From Varibaculum timonense_A (GTDB lineage: Bacteria; Actinomycetota; Actinomycetes; Actinomycetales; Actinomycetaceae), in NCBI RefSeq assembly GCF_027694345.1, contig NZ_JAQEVU010000002.1, positions 214,506-278,505 on the forward strand: DNA of 64,000 nt. Reading direction: 5' to 3'. The position numbers and the translations under genes were made by a program. The first letter of the stretch is position 1. Each line of letters opens with the position of its first letter. Under the pieces are notes generated by a model that searched no databases, was not told where the DNA came from, and was given only the letters and a program-made list of their open reading frames with translations. This document shows, in pieces, positions 51,571-60,662 of this stretch.

Positions 51571-53151
51571 ATGATAGTTAGTGCTGTTAAACGCCCGATG
51601 GGAACCGAAACCGAGTTTGGGATTATCCAGGCAGGGAACATTTATGCTAATCCGGTAGCGATTTCTAGCCAAATCGTTTGTGCCTACCGTGACCATTCGC
51701 GTCCAGGCGAAGCCGTTAGCTGGGATTACGACGGAGAAAATCCCCTGCAAGATATGCGGGGTTTTTCGATTAGTCCCCGGGAAGCGGATCCTTCGCAACT
51801 GACCAATAATCCCGAGCAGCTGGCGCCTTCCGGTCGCGAACTTAGGGCAGTAGCGCGTCCAAGTCAGCAAGAAGCCGCAATGCCTAAGCCAAGCGCCTGT
51901 GTACTTACTAATGGCGCGCGCCTCTACGTTGATCACGCGCACCCAGAATATTCCTCGCCCGAAACCCTAAATCCTCGCCAAGGCGCGCTCTATGATGCGG
52001 CCGGGGACGAGATTGCTCGTCGCGCGATGGAGCTGGCAGAGCAAAATGGCGAAAACATTCAGCTTTTTAAGAACAATGTTGATGGCAAAGGAGCAGCCTA
52101 TGGCACTCACGAAAACTATCTGGTACGCCGTGACCTCGATTTTCATAAACTAGCGCAGTATTTGATTCCGTTCCTAGTGACCCGTCCAGTTATTTGCGGA
52201 GCAGGGAGGGTTGGTATCGGGCAGCGTTCGCAAATCCCCGGGTTTCAAATCTCTCAACGCGCCGATTATGTAGAAAACGATATTGGTTTAGAAACCACGT
52301 TTAACCGTCCGATTGTTAATACCCGGGACGAACCGCACGCTGATGCGAGCCGGTGGCGGCGGCTGCATATTATTGGCGGGGACGCGAACCGTTTCCACTA
52401 TTCGACTTATATACGTTTAGGTACTACCGCTGCTTTTCTTTGGTTAATCGAAAACGCCGGTACTGCCCAAATGGGCGCCCTAGAAAACTTAAGAATCATT
52501 TCTGACCCGGTGGAAGAAACTTGGGCGGTATCTCATGATTTGACGCTAACCCACCGTATCCAGACCGCTTCCGGCCAGCTCACCGCTTTAGAGATTCAAA
52601 ACGCCATTTTAGAGACGGTCGATACGATGGTTGTTCAAGCTGGCGGCGCTGATGAGGACACCGCTTCCCTCCTTAATAACTGGCGCGCCCTCTTGAAATC
52701 CTTAGGAACAGATCGCCAGCTAGCTGCTCGCCAAATAGAGTGGGTAGCAAAATACCAGTTGCTTTCCCGAATGCGTGAACGTTTAGGGTGCGGGTGGGAT
52801 AACCCTAAAATCCAGGCATTAGATTTGCAGTGGGCAGCGCTGCGGACGGGAATATTTGAACAGCTTTGCGCAGCCGGAATGGTTGAGCAACTGTTTAGCG
52901 CCAAAGAAATATCGCAAGCGGTTTTAGAGCCTCCCCAGGCAGGAAGAGCCTGGGTGCGTGGTATGGCAGTAGCGAAACTTCCGCAGGTAAAGAAAGGATC
53001 TTGGCAATCACTGCTTCTAGATTTAGGGGGCGAACACCTTTTACGTTTTCCCTTAGGAGACCCGGGTCGAGAAGTAACTCAAGAGGAAATAGCGGCCTTG
53101 CGTAGCGCCGATGCACTGGCATTTGTTAAAACCGCCGGTCAAAAGGTGTGA
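51571..53151 (+). CDS. dop: Dop, Pup deamidase/depupylase
   Basis: 526-residue glutamine-synthetase-fold enzyme. It starts RPMGTETEFGI (catalytic Glu region), with LFKNNVDGKGAAYGTHENY near 165 and FNRPIVNTRDEPHAD near 247. Converts the C-terminal Gln of Pup to Glu and removes Pup from substrates. Longer than PafA, as is usual. The ATG has GGAGAA upstream, 9 nt after arc. pup follows. Confidence 0.95.
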   Translation: MIVSAVKRPMGTETEFGIIQAGNIYANPVAISSQIVCAYRDHSRPGEAVSWDYDGENPLQDMRGFSISPREADPSQLTNNPEQLAPSGRELRAVARPSQQEAAMPKPSACVLTNGARLYVDHAHPEYSSPETLNPRQGALYDAAGDEIARRAMELAEQNGENIQLFKNNVDGKGAAYGTHENYLVRRDLDFHKLAQYLIPFLVTRPVICGAGRVGIGQRSQIPGFQISQRADYVENDIGLETTFNRPIVNTRDEPHADASRWRRLHIIGGDANRFHYSTYIRLGTTAAFLWLIENAGTAQMGALENLRIISDPVEETWAVSHDLTLTHRIQTASGQLTALEIQNAILETVDTMVVQAGGADEDTASLLNNWRALLKSLGTDRQLAARQIEWVAKYQLLSRMRERLGCGWDNPKIQALDLQWAALRTGIFEQLCAAGMVEQLFSAKEISQAVLEPPQAGRAWVRGMAVAKLPQVKKGSWQSLLLDLGGEHLLRFPLGDPGREVTQEEIAALRSADALAFVKTAGQKV

Positions 53152-53203
53152 TGGGAAAAAATCGCAGAAAAATCGTAGGCTTAACCCATATTAGGAGGAC
53201 AAA

Positions 53204-53386
53204 ATGGTTCAGGAACAAATAAATGCCCCCGGCGGGAATGGTGAAAACAGCGAGCAAGATTCGCAAAACGCTCAAGCACAGATAAACGTACCCGCTATTG
53301 ACGCCCTTTTAGAGCAGATAGATACGGTACTACAAACCGATGCTCAAGCCTTCGTAGAGGGCTTTGTACAAAAGGGCGGACAGTAA
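53204..53386 (+). CDS. pup: Pup, prokaryotic ubiquitin-like protein
   Basis: 60 residues, Gln/Asn-rich and disordered, with the conserved C-terminal helix (IDALLEQIDTVLQTDAQAFVEGFVQ) that binds ARC, ending in KGGQ. The final Gln means Dop must deamidate it before PafA can attach it to lysines. The ATG has a strong AGGAGG site. It ends 2 nt before pafA; in proteasome-bearing species prcBA lie between them. Confidence 0.97.
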   Translation: MVQEQINAPGGNGENSEQDSQNAQAQINVPAIDALLEQIDTVLQTDAQAFVEGFVQKGGQ

Positions 53387-53388
53387 CC

Positions 53389-54765
53389 TTGCGAAGAATT
53401 TTCGGGATTGAAACCGAGTACGGTATTACCTGCGCTGCCTCCAAAGGACACGCTCCTTTAGATGCGGAACAGGCAGCCCGCCGCCTCTTCAAACCGGTAG
53501 TTAATCGCCACCGCTCCTCCAATGTATTTTTAGGAAATGGAGGTCGCCTCTACCTGGATGTAGGATCACACCCCGAATATGCCACTGCCGAATGCGACAA
53601 TCTGCGCGACCTATTGGCACAGGACAACGCCGGTCAGGCCCTTTTTGCGGATTTGCTGGCACAAGTAAACCAAGAACTCAAAACCGAGGGAATCGATGGG
53701 CGCATTCATCTTTTCAAAAACAATCTCGACTCCCAGGGCAATTCCTGTGGGTGTCATGAAAACTATCTTTTGCATCGCTCCGCTGATTTTATGGGCATGG
53801 CCGATGGACTAATTACCTTTTTTATTACCCGGCAAATACTGGTGGGAGCAGGTCAGATAGACGAAAATGGCGACTATCATTTTTCACAGCGCGGCAATCA
53901 AATCTATGACCCGATTTCGGCTGCCACCACCAGGGCACGCCCTATTATTAACACCAGAGATGAACCGCTCGCGGACTCGAACCAGTATCGCCGGATGCAC
54001 GTAATCGTTGGGGACTCCAATATCTGTCAAGCCACCACTGCCCTGAAAGTGGGGATGACTATAGCTTTACTTGATGCGCTTGATTGTTCATTGACATTGA
54101 ACGATTTGGCGGTGGCTGACCCGATGAACGCGATTCGCGATATTAACGCTGATTTATCGGGGATGACTGTGTTGCAGCTGAAACAGGGGGGTTCTTCCAA
54201 CGCAGTTCAGATTCAAAACTCCATCTATCAGCGAGTAATGAATACTTTAAGTGATGCGGGGGAGTTGGAAGCCACCCGTGAACGGATAACGGTTGCGGGT
54301 CTTGATCCTTTAGAACTATGGGGGAGGGCGCTCAAATGTTTTGAAACCCAAGACTTCAGCCCGGTAAATACCGAGCTTGATTGGGTTATAAAGAAGAATC
54401 TTTTGGTGCAAAACGCTAAGCGCCTGCAAGTAGCTATGAATTCTCCGGTAATTTCCCGCCTGGATTTGGCCTATCACGATATTGGTTCTAAAGGTTTATC
54501 GCCGGTCTTAGAAACTGCCGGTTTGATGCGTCAGTTAATCCCACTCAAAGAGATTGAGACTGCCAAAAGCTGTCCTCCGACTACTACCAGGGCAAATATC
54601 CGGGGCACGATTTTGCAGGCGGCAGCCAAACAGCGCAAAGATGTTTCTGTAGACTGGCTGCACGTACGAATTAACGAATCTAAACTTCCTACTGTCACCT
54701 TGGGCGATCCTTTTGCCAGTGAGGGGGAAGTTTTAGATAAGCTGCTGGGAGAGCTGCAGGAATGA
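53389..54765 (+). CDS. pafA: PafA, Pup-protein ligase
   Basis: 458-residue glutamine-synthetase-fold ligase that uses ATP to join Pup-Glu to substrate lysines. N-terminal RIFGIETEYGITC (catalytic Glu), LFKNNLDSQGNSCGCHENY near 107 and RPIINTRDEPLADSNQYRR near 186. TTG start 2 nt after pup, presumably translated by coupling. The stop overlaps the next gene (ATGA). Confidence 0.96.
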   Translation: MRRIFGIETEYGITCAASKGHAPLDAEQAARRLFKPVVNRHRSSNVFLGNGGRLYLDVGSHPEYATAECDNLRDLLAQDNAGQALFADLLAQVNQELKTEGIDGRIHLFKNNLDSQGNSCGCHENYLLHRSADFMGMADGLITFFITRQILVGAGQIDENGDYHFSQRGNQIYDPISAATTRARPIINTRDEPLADSNQYRRMHVIVGDSNICQATTALKVGMTIALLDALDCSLTLNDLAVADPMNAIRDINADLSGMTVLQLKQGGSSNAVQIQNSIYQRVMNTLSDAGELEATRERITVAGLDPLELWGRALKCFETQDFSPVNTELDWVIKKNLLVQNAKRLQVAMNSPVISRLDLAYHDIGSKGLSPVLETAGLMRQLIPLKEIETAKSCPPTTTRANIRGTILQAAAKQRKDVSVDWLHVRINESKLPTVTLGDPFASEGEVLDKLLGELQE

Positions 54766-55853
54766 ATATGGACAATCAACCGCCGGTTAAGGATTCTGCG
54801 TACCGTTCCGAGGACGAATCTAAAGCTTCCCAGACCCCTGAAACTGTTTTTGGCTCCCCACTTCCACAACCAACCCCGCTGACTCCGCCTAAACGTCCTC
54901 ACCTATCCCCAATTAAGGTGAACTATCGACGTTTTCCCTCTAGAAAAGCTGAGGTAACCGCAAAAAAGCCCTCCGCGTCCTTACATATTTTGAAATGGTG
55001 GTCAGCTTTAGTGGCGATAGCTGTGGTAGCTGCAGTGGTAATTTCCGGGTTTTACCTGTGGGAAGCATATCGCCTAGAGGCTACGACCGGGGTATCTACC
55101 GAGTTGAAAATCAGTGGAAATCTGGGAGAACAACCGGTGCTTGAACTGGAAGGACAGTTGCCTTTTACTTTACCGAAATCTCACGCCGTGATTACTGGCA
55201 CCGGTCCGCTTGTGCAGCAAAGTGGCGACGTGCGGGTAATGGTCAGTGTCTTTGAGGGCGATACCGGCAAGTTTGCTTGCAAGAACGGGAAACCGCATCT
55301 GTATGCTGGTAAAGCTAATGCCCAGACTCTGCCGGGAGGACTTTTATCGGAGGTAGTAGACAAACGAGAAGGAACTCGTTTAGTTCTGCGCCGTCCAGCT
55401 AGTAATAGCAACGGGAAAACAGCAATGGAAATTGATGTTATCGATATTTTGCCGACCGCGGTTTACACTACCGACATCAAAATTCCACAGCCTGCGGGGG
55501 TCAGTTTTAGCTTCCCGCAAGGGCTACCCAAATTTGAGGCAGCCGCACAAACTCGTCCTAAAGAAGCTGCTACTTACGTATTGGTTCCCGGTAACGCCGA
55601 GCAGCTAAATCCAAAGAAAAAAGTGATAGCCCAATACGGGGTGTGGGAACTGGATTCGGGTAAGAATCGAGTCTACACCTGGGGAAAGACTGGTCCACAG
55701 GAAATCTTGGGGGACAGCGTTTACCAGTCGCTTGCCGAGCAGCTCACCGATTTGCGCGTAAATTCGCGGATTTTGGCGATTATTCCTGCCGATCAGGCCA
55801 CGGGAGATAGTGCGTTAGCGGTTGTGATGGATGTTTTGGCAGCTGGGGAATGA
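54762..55853 (+). CDS. membrane-anchored protein with two degenerate FKBP-like domains
   Basis: 363 residues. A Pro-rich cytosolic head (1-80), one membrane helix (about 83-105, WWSALVAIAVVAAVVISGFY), then an extracytoplasmic part with two FKBP-shaped repeats: VITGTGPLVQQSGDVRVMV to EIDVIDILP, and VLVPGNAEQ to VVMDVLA. Aromatic active-site residues of true FKBPs are mostly absent. Actinobacterial Pup loci often have an FKBP-type isomerase after pafA, which supports the family call. It overlaps pafA by 4 nt. Confidence 0.72.
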   Translation: MNMDNQPPVKDSAYRSEDESKASQTPETVFGSPLPQPTPLTPPKRPHLSPIKVNYRRFPSRKAEVTAKKPSASLHILKWWSALVAIAVVAAVVISGFYLWEAYRLEATTGVSTELKISGNLGEQPVLELEGQLPFTLPKSHAVITGTGPLVQQSGDVRVMVSVFEGDTGKFACKNGKPHLYAGKANAQTLPGGLLSEVVDKREGTRLVLRRPASNSNGKTAMEIDVIDILPTAVYTTDIKIPQPAGVSFSFPQGLPKFEAAAQTRPKEAATYVLVPGNAEQLNPKKKVIAQYGVWELDSGKNRVYTWGKTGPQEILGDSVYQSLAEQLTDLRVNSRILAIIPADQATGDSALAVVMDVLAAGE

Positions 55854-55881
55854 CGGCGTTTAATATCTTTTCTGCGCCGTC
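55852..55881 (+). terminator. candidate terminator after the FKBP-like gene
   Basis: GACGGCG/CGCCGTC 7-bp arms with a 16-nt loop, overlapping the stop codon. No T run follows directly. Confidence 0.35.
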
Positions 55882-55971
55882 TATTGCGCTTTAAGTCCAA
55901 GATAAGACGCTTTTTGCTGCCTGAGGTAAGAGTTTTTTACACTGAAAACATAGAGTTGGCAAGGAGGGAAA

Positions 55972-56742
55972 ATGGCGGTAGCGATTCGGGTTATTCCCTG
56001 CCTGGATGTAGACCATTCTCGGGTGGTTAAAGGGGTAAATTTTCAAAATTTGCGTGACGCTGGTGACCCGGTGGAACTCGCTGCGCATTACACTGTCAAG
56101 GGCGCAGACGAAATCACTTTCCTAGATGTTTCGGCTTCCAAAGAGGGACGCGCAACTATGGTGCAGACGGTGCAGCGCTGCGCCGAGCAAGTTTTTGTAC
56201 CCCTGACTGTGGGCGGGGGAGTGCGTTCAGTGGCAGATGTGGAACAGCTCCTGGGTGCGGGTGCCGACAAAGTAGGGGTTAATACCGCCGCGATTGCCGA
56301 CCCGAATATTGTCGATAGAATTGCGAAGCGTTTCGGTAATCAAGTCTTGGTTATTTCCGTTGATGCTCGGCGCTGCCCTGACGGAGTGGAAACCGCTAGC
56401 GGATTTGAACTTACTACTCATGGGGGAACCCGTTCTACCGGCATCGATGCCTTGCAGTGGTGCAGTGAAGTCACCTCCCGTGGAGCCGGAGAAATCCTGC
56501 TGAACTCAATGGACGCTGATGGGGTGAGGACGGGATTTGATTTAGAAATGTTGGGGCAGGTGCGCTCGCGGGTATCCGTTCCTTTAATCGCTTCGGGGGG
56601 AGCGGGCACGGTGGAACATTTTGTCGAAGCGGCGCGCGCCGGGGCGGATGCGGTGTTGGCGGCCAGTGTTTTCCATTTCGGTCATTTAACCATAGCGCAG
56701 GTTAAATCGGCGTTAAGGGAAGCGGGGTACGAGGTTCGATGA
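55972..56742 (+). CDS. hisF: imidazole glycerol phosphate synthase cyclase subunit
   Basis: 256-residue TIM barrel. VIPCLDVDHSRVVKGVNF (catalytic Asp near 14), TVGGGVRSVADVEQLL (phosphate loop) and VISVDARRCPDG (second catalytic Asp near 129). Makes imidazole glycerol phosphate and AICAR with HisH. The ATG has AAGGAGGG upstream. It overlaps hisI by 4 nt. Here hisF is detached from the other his genes, as in the hisF-hisI-trp arrangement. Confidence 0.96.
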   Translation: MAVAIRVIPCLDVDHSRVVKGVNFQNLRDAGDPVELAAHYTVKGADEITFLDVSASKEGRATMVQTVQRCAEQVFVPLTVGGGVRSVADVEQLLGAGADKVGVNTAAIADPNIVDRIAKRFGNQVLVISVDARRCPDGVETASGFELTTHGGTRSTGIDALQWCSEVTSRGAGEILLNSMDADGVRTGFDLEMLGQVRSRVSVPLIASGGAGTVEHFVEAARAGADAVLAASVFHFGHLTIAQVKSALREAGYEVR

Positions 56743-57116
56743 ATGGGCAGGGTTTAGATCCCCAGCTGGCTGCTCGTTTGAAACGTGATGCGGCGGGGCT
56801 TATATGTGCGGTGATTCAAGACCATCAAAATGGGCAGGTTTTGATGGTGGGTTATATGGATGATGAGGCGTTAAGTCGCACTCTCAGCAGCGGTCGGGTG
56901 ACTTTCTGGTCGCGTTCTCGCCGTGAGTATTGGCGCAAAGGTGATACCTCAGGTCACGCGCAGTATGTTAAAGGAGTTCAGATTGATTGTGACGGCGATG
57001 CGTTGCTAGTGCAGGTAGAACAAGTTGGTGCTGCCTGTCATACCGGCAAGCGGAGCTGTTTTGAATCCGGGGGGAGCTTGCCCGCACGGATTGGCAAGCG
57101 CCCAGATACTAGATAG
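56739..57116 (+). CDS. hisI: phosphoribosyl-AMP cyclohydrolase
   Basis: 125 residues. SRSRREYWRKGDTSGH, QIDCDGDALLVQV and GAACHTGKRSCF supply the Zn and Mg ligands. Opens the adenine ring of phosphoribosyl-AMP in histidine synthesis. The start overlaps the hisF stop (ATGA). Confidence 0.95.
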   Translation: MNGQGLDPQLAARLKRDAAGLICAVIQDHQNGQVLMVGYMDDEALSRTLSSGRVTFWSRSRREYWRKGDTSGHAQYVKGVQIDCDGDALLVQVEQVGAACHTGKRSCFESGGSLPARIGKRPDTR

Positions 57117-57169
57117 GGTTTTGGCTTCGGGAGGCAAAAACGTACCATGACCTTAGAGGTGATGCTCTA

Positions 57170-58012
57170 ATGAACGCTCTTGAACGCCTATTGGCGGGGG
57201 TGCGCAAAGAGGTTGCGCGACGTGAATCTGAGGTCAGTTTTACCGAAATTAAAAAGCTGGCTGCTCAGCGTCCTACTCCCAAAGATGGGGTGCGGGCGTT
57301 ACGTACCGAGGGCGCAGTTTCAGTAATTGCAGAGATAAAACGGGCTACCCCAGGGGAGGGTTTTCTTAGGGACTTGCCCGATGTGGCAGCTCTGGCGCGT
57401 GCCTATCAGGCGGGGGGAGCCTCCGTAATCTCGGTTTCGACTGAAAAGAACTTTTTTTGTGGCTCTATCGAGGATTTAGTGCAGGTACGGAGGGCGGTTG
57501 AAGTCCCGGTGCTCTATAAGGATTTTGTGCTTACTCCCTATCAGGTGCATGAAGCTCGAGCGTTAGGGGCTGACCTAATTTTGATCCTGCAAACTTCGGC
57601 AGAACCAATGGTAGTCACCTCTTTGGTAGAGCGGGCTCATTCTTTGGGGCTTACCGCTATTGTCGAGGTGCATTCGCGTTTAGAGGCTTTCCGCGCCCTT
57701 GACGCGGGAGCACGGGTAATTGGGGTTAATGCGCAAGACCTTAGAACGCTTGATTTTAATATGGAGAATTTTGCCCAAATAGTTGATGTAATCCCCGAAC
57801 AGGTGGTTGCGGTGGCAGAATCCGGGGTGGCGAGGCCGCATGACGTGTTTAATTATGCCCAGCAGGGTGCAGATGCAGTATTAATTGGTTCGGCATTGGT
57901 AAAGTCGAATGACCCGCAATCTTTGGTGGCAGAAATGGTCGCTGCCGGTTCTCATCCGGCCTTGGCTATTTCTCGCAAATCACGGGTTAGCAAAGATTAT
58001 CAGCGCGACTAG
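57170..58012 (+). CDS. trpC: indole-3-glycerol phosphate synthase
   Basis: 280-residue TIM barrel of tryptophan synthesis. Catalytic residues are kept: SVIAEIKRATPGEG (Glu, Lys), VLYKDFVLTPYQ (Lys), IVEVHSRLEA (Glu), IGVNAQDLRT (Asn) and VAVAESGV (Glu-Ser). It overlaps the stop of a 7-codon mini-ORF (57147-57170) by one base. The trpE, trpB and trpA genes that flank trpC in relatives are absent; lgt comes next, so trpC looks like an operon remnant that is still intact. Confidence 0.92.
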   Translation: MNALERLLAGVRKEVARRESEVSFTEIKKLAAQRPTPKDGVRALRTEGAVSVIAEIKRATPGEGFLRDLPDVAALARAYQAGGASVISVSTEKNFFCGSIEDLVQVRRAVEVPVLYKDFVLTPYQVHEARALGADLILILQTSAEPMVVTSLVERAHSLGLTAIVEVHSRLEAFRALDAGARVIGVNAQDLRTLDFNMENFAQIVDVIPEQVVAVAESGVARPHDVFNYAQQGADAVLIGSALVKSNDPQSLVAEMVAAGSHPALAISRKSRVSKDYQRD

Positions 58013-58023
58013 AAAGTTTTGGA

Positions 58024-58905
58024 ATGAATCCGTTTTTTATTCCGTCCCCCTCCCAGGGAGTTTGGTATTTAGGTCCCCTCCCTATCCGTGCCTATGCATT
58101 GGCTATTTTGTTGGGGATTTTTTTGGCTTGTCTTTGGGCATCTCGGCGCTATCAGGCACGGGGTGGAAATCCGGATTTGATTGTAGATTTGGCGCTGTGG
58201 GTTATTCCAATTGGGATTGTTGGGGCACGTATCTATCATGTATGTACCAAGTGGCAGGACTATTTTGGTCCGCACGGCAACCCCAGTGAGATTCCTTTGA
58301 TTTGGCATGGAGGTCTAGGGATTTGGGGTGGCGTATTGGCTGGGAGTATCACTGCTTGCCTGGTGCTTCGTTATCGAGGTCTAAAGATTGCTCCGGTGGC
58401 AGATGCGATTGCCCCAACTATTTTGTTGGGTCAGGTTTTTGGTCGTCTCGGTAACTATTTCAACCAGGAGCTTTTTGGTCGCCCCACCACTTTGCCCTGG
58501 GGGTTAGAAATTGATTTATCGCATCGACCTTTTGGTTTTGAACAATACGCGACTTTTCACCCCACTTTTCTCTATGAAATGTTGTGGAATCTGGCAGCTA
58601 TAGCGGCACTTATCTGGATAGAGAGACGTTTTCGCCCTCGTGGGGGAATGATGATGGGGTTCTACCTTTGCGCCTACAGTATGGGGCGCTTTTGGGTAGA
58701 AAACTTGCGTATTGATCAGGCGAATCAGTTCTTAGGTTTGCGCCTTAACGTCTGGACTTCGCTACTGGTGTTTGGTTTGGGGATTCTCCTTATCATTTGG
58801 TGCAATCGGAAGAGTTTTGATTGTTTAGAGCCCTCGTCCTCGCAAGAGGGTAAAGGTTCTTCTGGGGCAGGTAAAACCGAAAACGCGGAGAGTGCAGGGT
58901 TGTAA
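58024..58905 (+). CDS. lgt: prolipoprotein diacylglyceryl transferase
   Basis: 293-residue integral membrane enzyme adding diacylglycerol to lipobox cysteines. The signature GRLGNYFNQELFGRPT is near residue 140, with seven hydrophobic segments and a conserved IGIVGARIYHV early loop. A short charged C-terminal tail. ATG with TAGAAAG upstream, 11 nt after trpC. The lgt-pyk order matches mycobacteria. Confidence 0.95.
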   Translation: MNPFFIPSPSQGVWYLGPLPIRAYALAILLGIFLACLWASRRYQARGGNPDLIVDLALWVIPIGIVGARIYHVCTKWQDYFGPHGNPSEIPLIWHGGLGIWGGVLAGSITACLVLRYRGLKIAPVADAIAPTILLGQVFGRLGNYFNQELFGRPTTLPWGLEIDLSHRPFGFEQYATFHPTFLYEMLWNLAAIAALIWIERRFRPRGGMMMGFYLCAYSMGRFWVENLRIDQANQFLGLRLNVWTSLLVFGLGILLIIWCNRKSFDCLEPSSSQEGKGSSGAGKTENAESAGL

Positions 58906-58985
58906 ATATCTCTCAGATTGTCCCGGTAGCAAGGGGCTAACTGAGATTTTTATCTGCTCTAGGTGGAAAGGACGCAGGAACTAGA

Positions 58986-58991
58986 TAGGAT
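58986..58991 (+). promoter_or_regulatory. -10 element of a leaderless promoter, pyk
   Basis: TAGGAT ends 6 nt before the ATG; no clear ribosome site. Confidence 0.5.
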
Positions 58992-58997
58992 AGAGGT

Positions 58998-60443
58998 ATG
59001 CGCAGAGCGAAGATTGTTTGTACTTTAGGACCGGCGACGAATTCTCCGTCTCAAATCAAAAAACTGGCTGAGGCCGGTATGAACGTGGCTCGGATTAACC
59101 GATCTCATGGTTCTCAAGAGGAAGCGGAAGAAACTATTTCCAATATTCGACAGATGGCGTTGCAAAGCGGGAATGCCATCGCGGTTTTGGTTGATTTACA
59201 AGGTCCCAAGATTCGTTTAGAGACTTTCGCTGCTGGTCCGCAAACTTTAGAAAAGGGCGATACTTTCACGATTACCACTCGTGATGTTCCGGGTGACCAG
59301 GAAATAGTGGGAACCACTTTCAAGGGTTTACCTGGCGATTGCAGCCCTGGTGATACCTTGTTAATTGATGATGGAAATGTGCAAGTTCGGGTTAAAGAAG
59401 TAACCGAGACTGATGTAATTACCCAGGTAGAAGTACCGGGGGTGGTTTCTGACCACAAGGGATTGAACTTGCCAGGGGTCGCGGTTTCGGTTCCGGCATT
59501 ATCGCCTAAAGATGAAGATGATTTACGCTGGGCTCTTAAACAGGGAGCCGATATTATTGCCTTGTCTTTTGTGCGCAGCGCCGATGATTTTGCTGATGTG
59601 AAGCGGATTATGGACGAAGAGGGGATTCATATTCCGGTTATCGCCAAGATTGAAAAACCACAAGCAGTCGAACATCTAGTTGAAATTATTCAGGCTTTTG
59701 ATGGCATTATGGTTGCGCGCGGTGACTTGGGGGTTGAAATGCCCCTCGAGGCAGTACCGCTGGTTCAAAAAAGGGCGATTGAACTGGCTCGCCGCTACGC
59801 GAAGCCAGTTATTGTTGCCACTCAGGTTTTCGACTCTATGATTCACAATCCTCGTCCTACCCGTGCTGAGGCGTCTGACTGCGCTAACGCTATCCTTGAT
59901 GGGGCAGATGCGGTAATGCTTTCGGGGGAAACTTCAGTGGGGGCTTACCCGATTGAGGCGGTTCGTTTGATGGCTTCCGTGATTTGTAATGTAGAAGAAA
60001 ACGGTGGTGACCGGATTGCACCGCTTAGCACCTATACTCATGATCGTGCTGGAGTGTTATCGGTTTCGGCGGCTAGAGCAGCTGAAATGTTGGATTTGAA
60101 GTTCATGATTGCTTTTACGCAATACGGAAAAACTGCACGTACTATGTCGCGTTTGCGTTCTCCTATTCCCATGTTGGCTTTTACTCCTCTAGAATCCACC
60201 CGTAACCAGTTAGCTGTTTCTTGGGGAATTAACACTTATCGAGTGCCTAATGTTTCCCATACTGATGATATGGTATGGCAGGTTGACCAGGTATTACAGG
60301 CTCAGAATCTTGCAGAGCGGGGAGATAAAGTAATAATCATTGGCGGGATGCCTCCCGGGGTACCCGGTTCTACTAACTTTATGCGGATTCACACGGTAGG
60401 GTTAGAGGCTGATTATCGTCAAGCTACTACCCCCAGCGTTTAG
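58998..60443 (+). CDS. pyk: pyruvate kinase
   Basis: 481 residues. RRAKIVCTLGPATNSPSQI at the N-terminus, VLVDLQGPKIRLE, IPVIAKIEKPQAVEH with the catalytic Lys, MVARGDLGVEMP and VMLSGETSVGAYP. Converts PEP and ADP to pyruvate and ATP in glycolysis. Normal length, full active site. The 6-nt spacing from TAGGAT implies a leaderless mRNA. Confidence 0.97.
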   Translation: MRRAKIVCTLGPATNSPSQIKKLAEAGMNVARINRSHGSQEEAEETISNIRQMALQSGNAIAVLVDLQGPKIRLETFAAGPQTLEKGDTFTITTRDVPGDQEIVGTTFKGLPGDCSPGDTLLIDDGNVQVRVKEVTETDVITQVEVPGVVSDHKGLNLPGVAVSVPALSPKDEDDLRWALKQGADIIALSFVRSADDFADVKRIMDEEGIHIPVIAKIEKPQAVEHLVEIIQAFDGIMVARGDLGVEMPLEAVPLVQKRAIELARRYAKPVIVATQVFDSMIHNPRPTRAEASDCANAILDGADAVMLSGETSVGAYPIEAVRLMASVICNVEENGGDRIAPLSTYTHDRAGVLSVSAARAAEMLDLKFMIAFTQYGKTARTMSRLRSPIPMLAFTPLESTRNQLAVSWGINTYRVPNVSHTDDMVWQVDQVLQAQNLAERGDKVIIIGGMPPGVPGSTNFMRIHTVGLEADYRQATTPSV

Positions 60444-60512
60444 TTTTTTCTACAGTCAGCTATACTAGGTCTTGACAGGTCTATAGTCCCGGTAATAGGG
60501 TTTAGGACTTGT

Positions 60513-60541
60513 CCAGCTTTTTGCAGTTTGTTAAAAGCTGG
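60513..60541 (+). terminator. hairpin after pyk
   Basis: Perfect 9-bp arms CCAGCTTTT/AAAAGCTGG with an 11-nt loop, 70 nt after the pyk stop; no T run follows. Confidence 0.35.
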
Positions 60542-60592
60542 GTTTCTGGGCAGTGTTTCGGCATTATCCAGATAACTGAAATATAGGGTTTT

Positions 60593-60606
60593 TAACCCCG
60601 GGGTTA
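60593..60606. promoter_or_regulatory. 14-bp perfect palindrome, candidate operator
   Basis: TAACCCCGGGGTTA lies 57 bp before the start of a small gene. A further CAACCCCG copy of one half follows at about 60625. TATAGG just upstream could be a -10. Confidence 0.4.
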
Positions 60607-60662
60607 CCGGTGCGAACAATGTGCCAACCCCGTGAGAAGAAGAAGTGAATGGAGTATCAAAA

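Noticed and set aside
53387..53388. Proteasome genes prcB/prcA expected between pup and pafA
   Set aside because: Only 2 nt separate the genes and no threonine-protease frame is present anywhere in the window.
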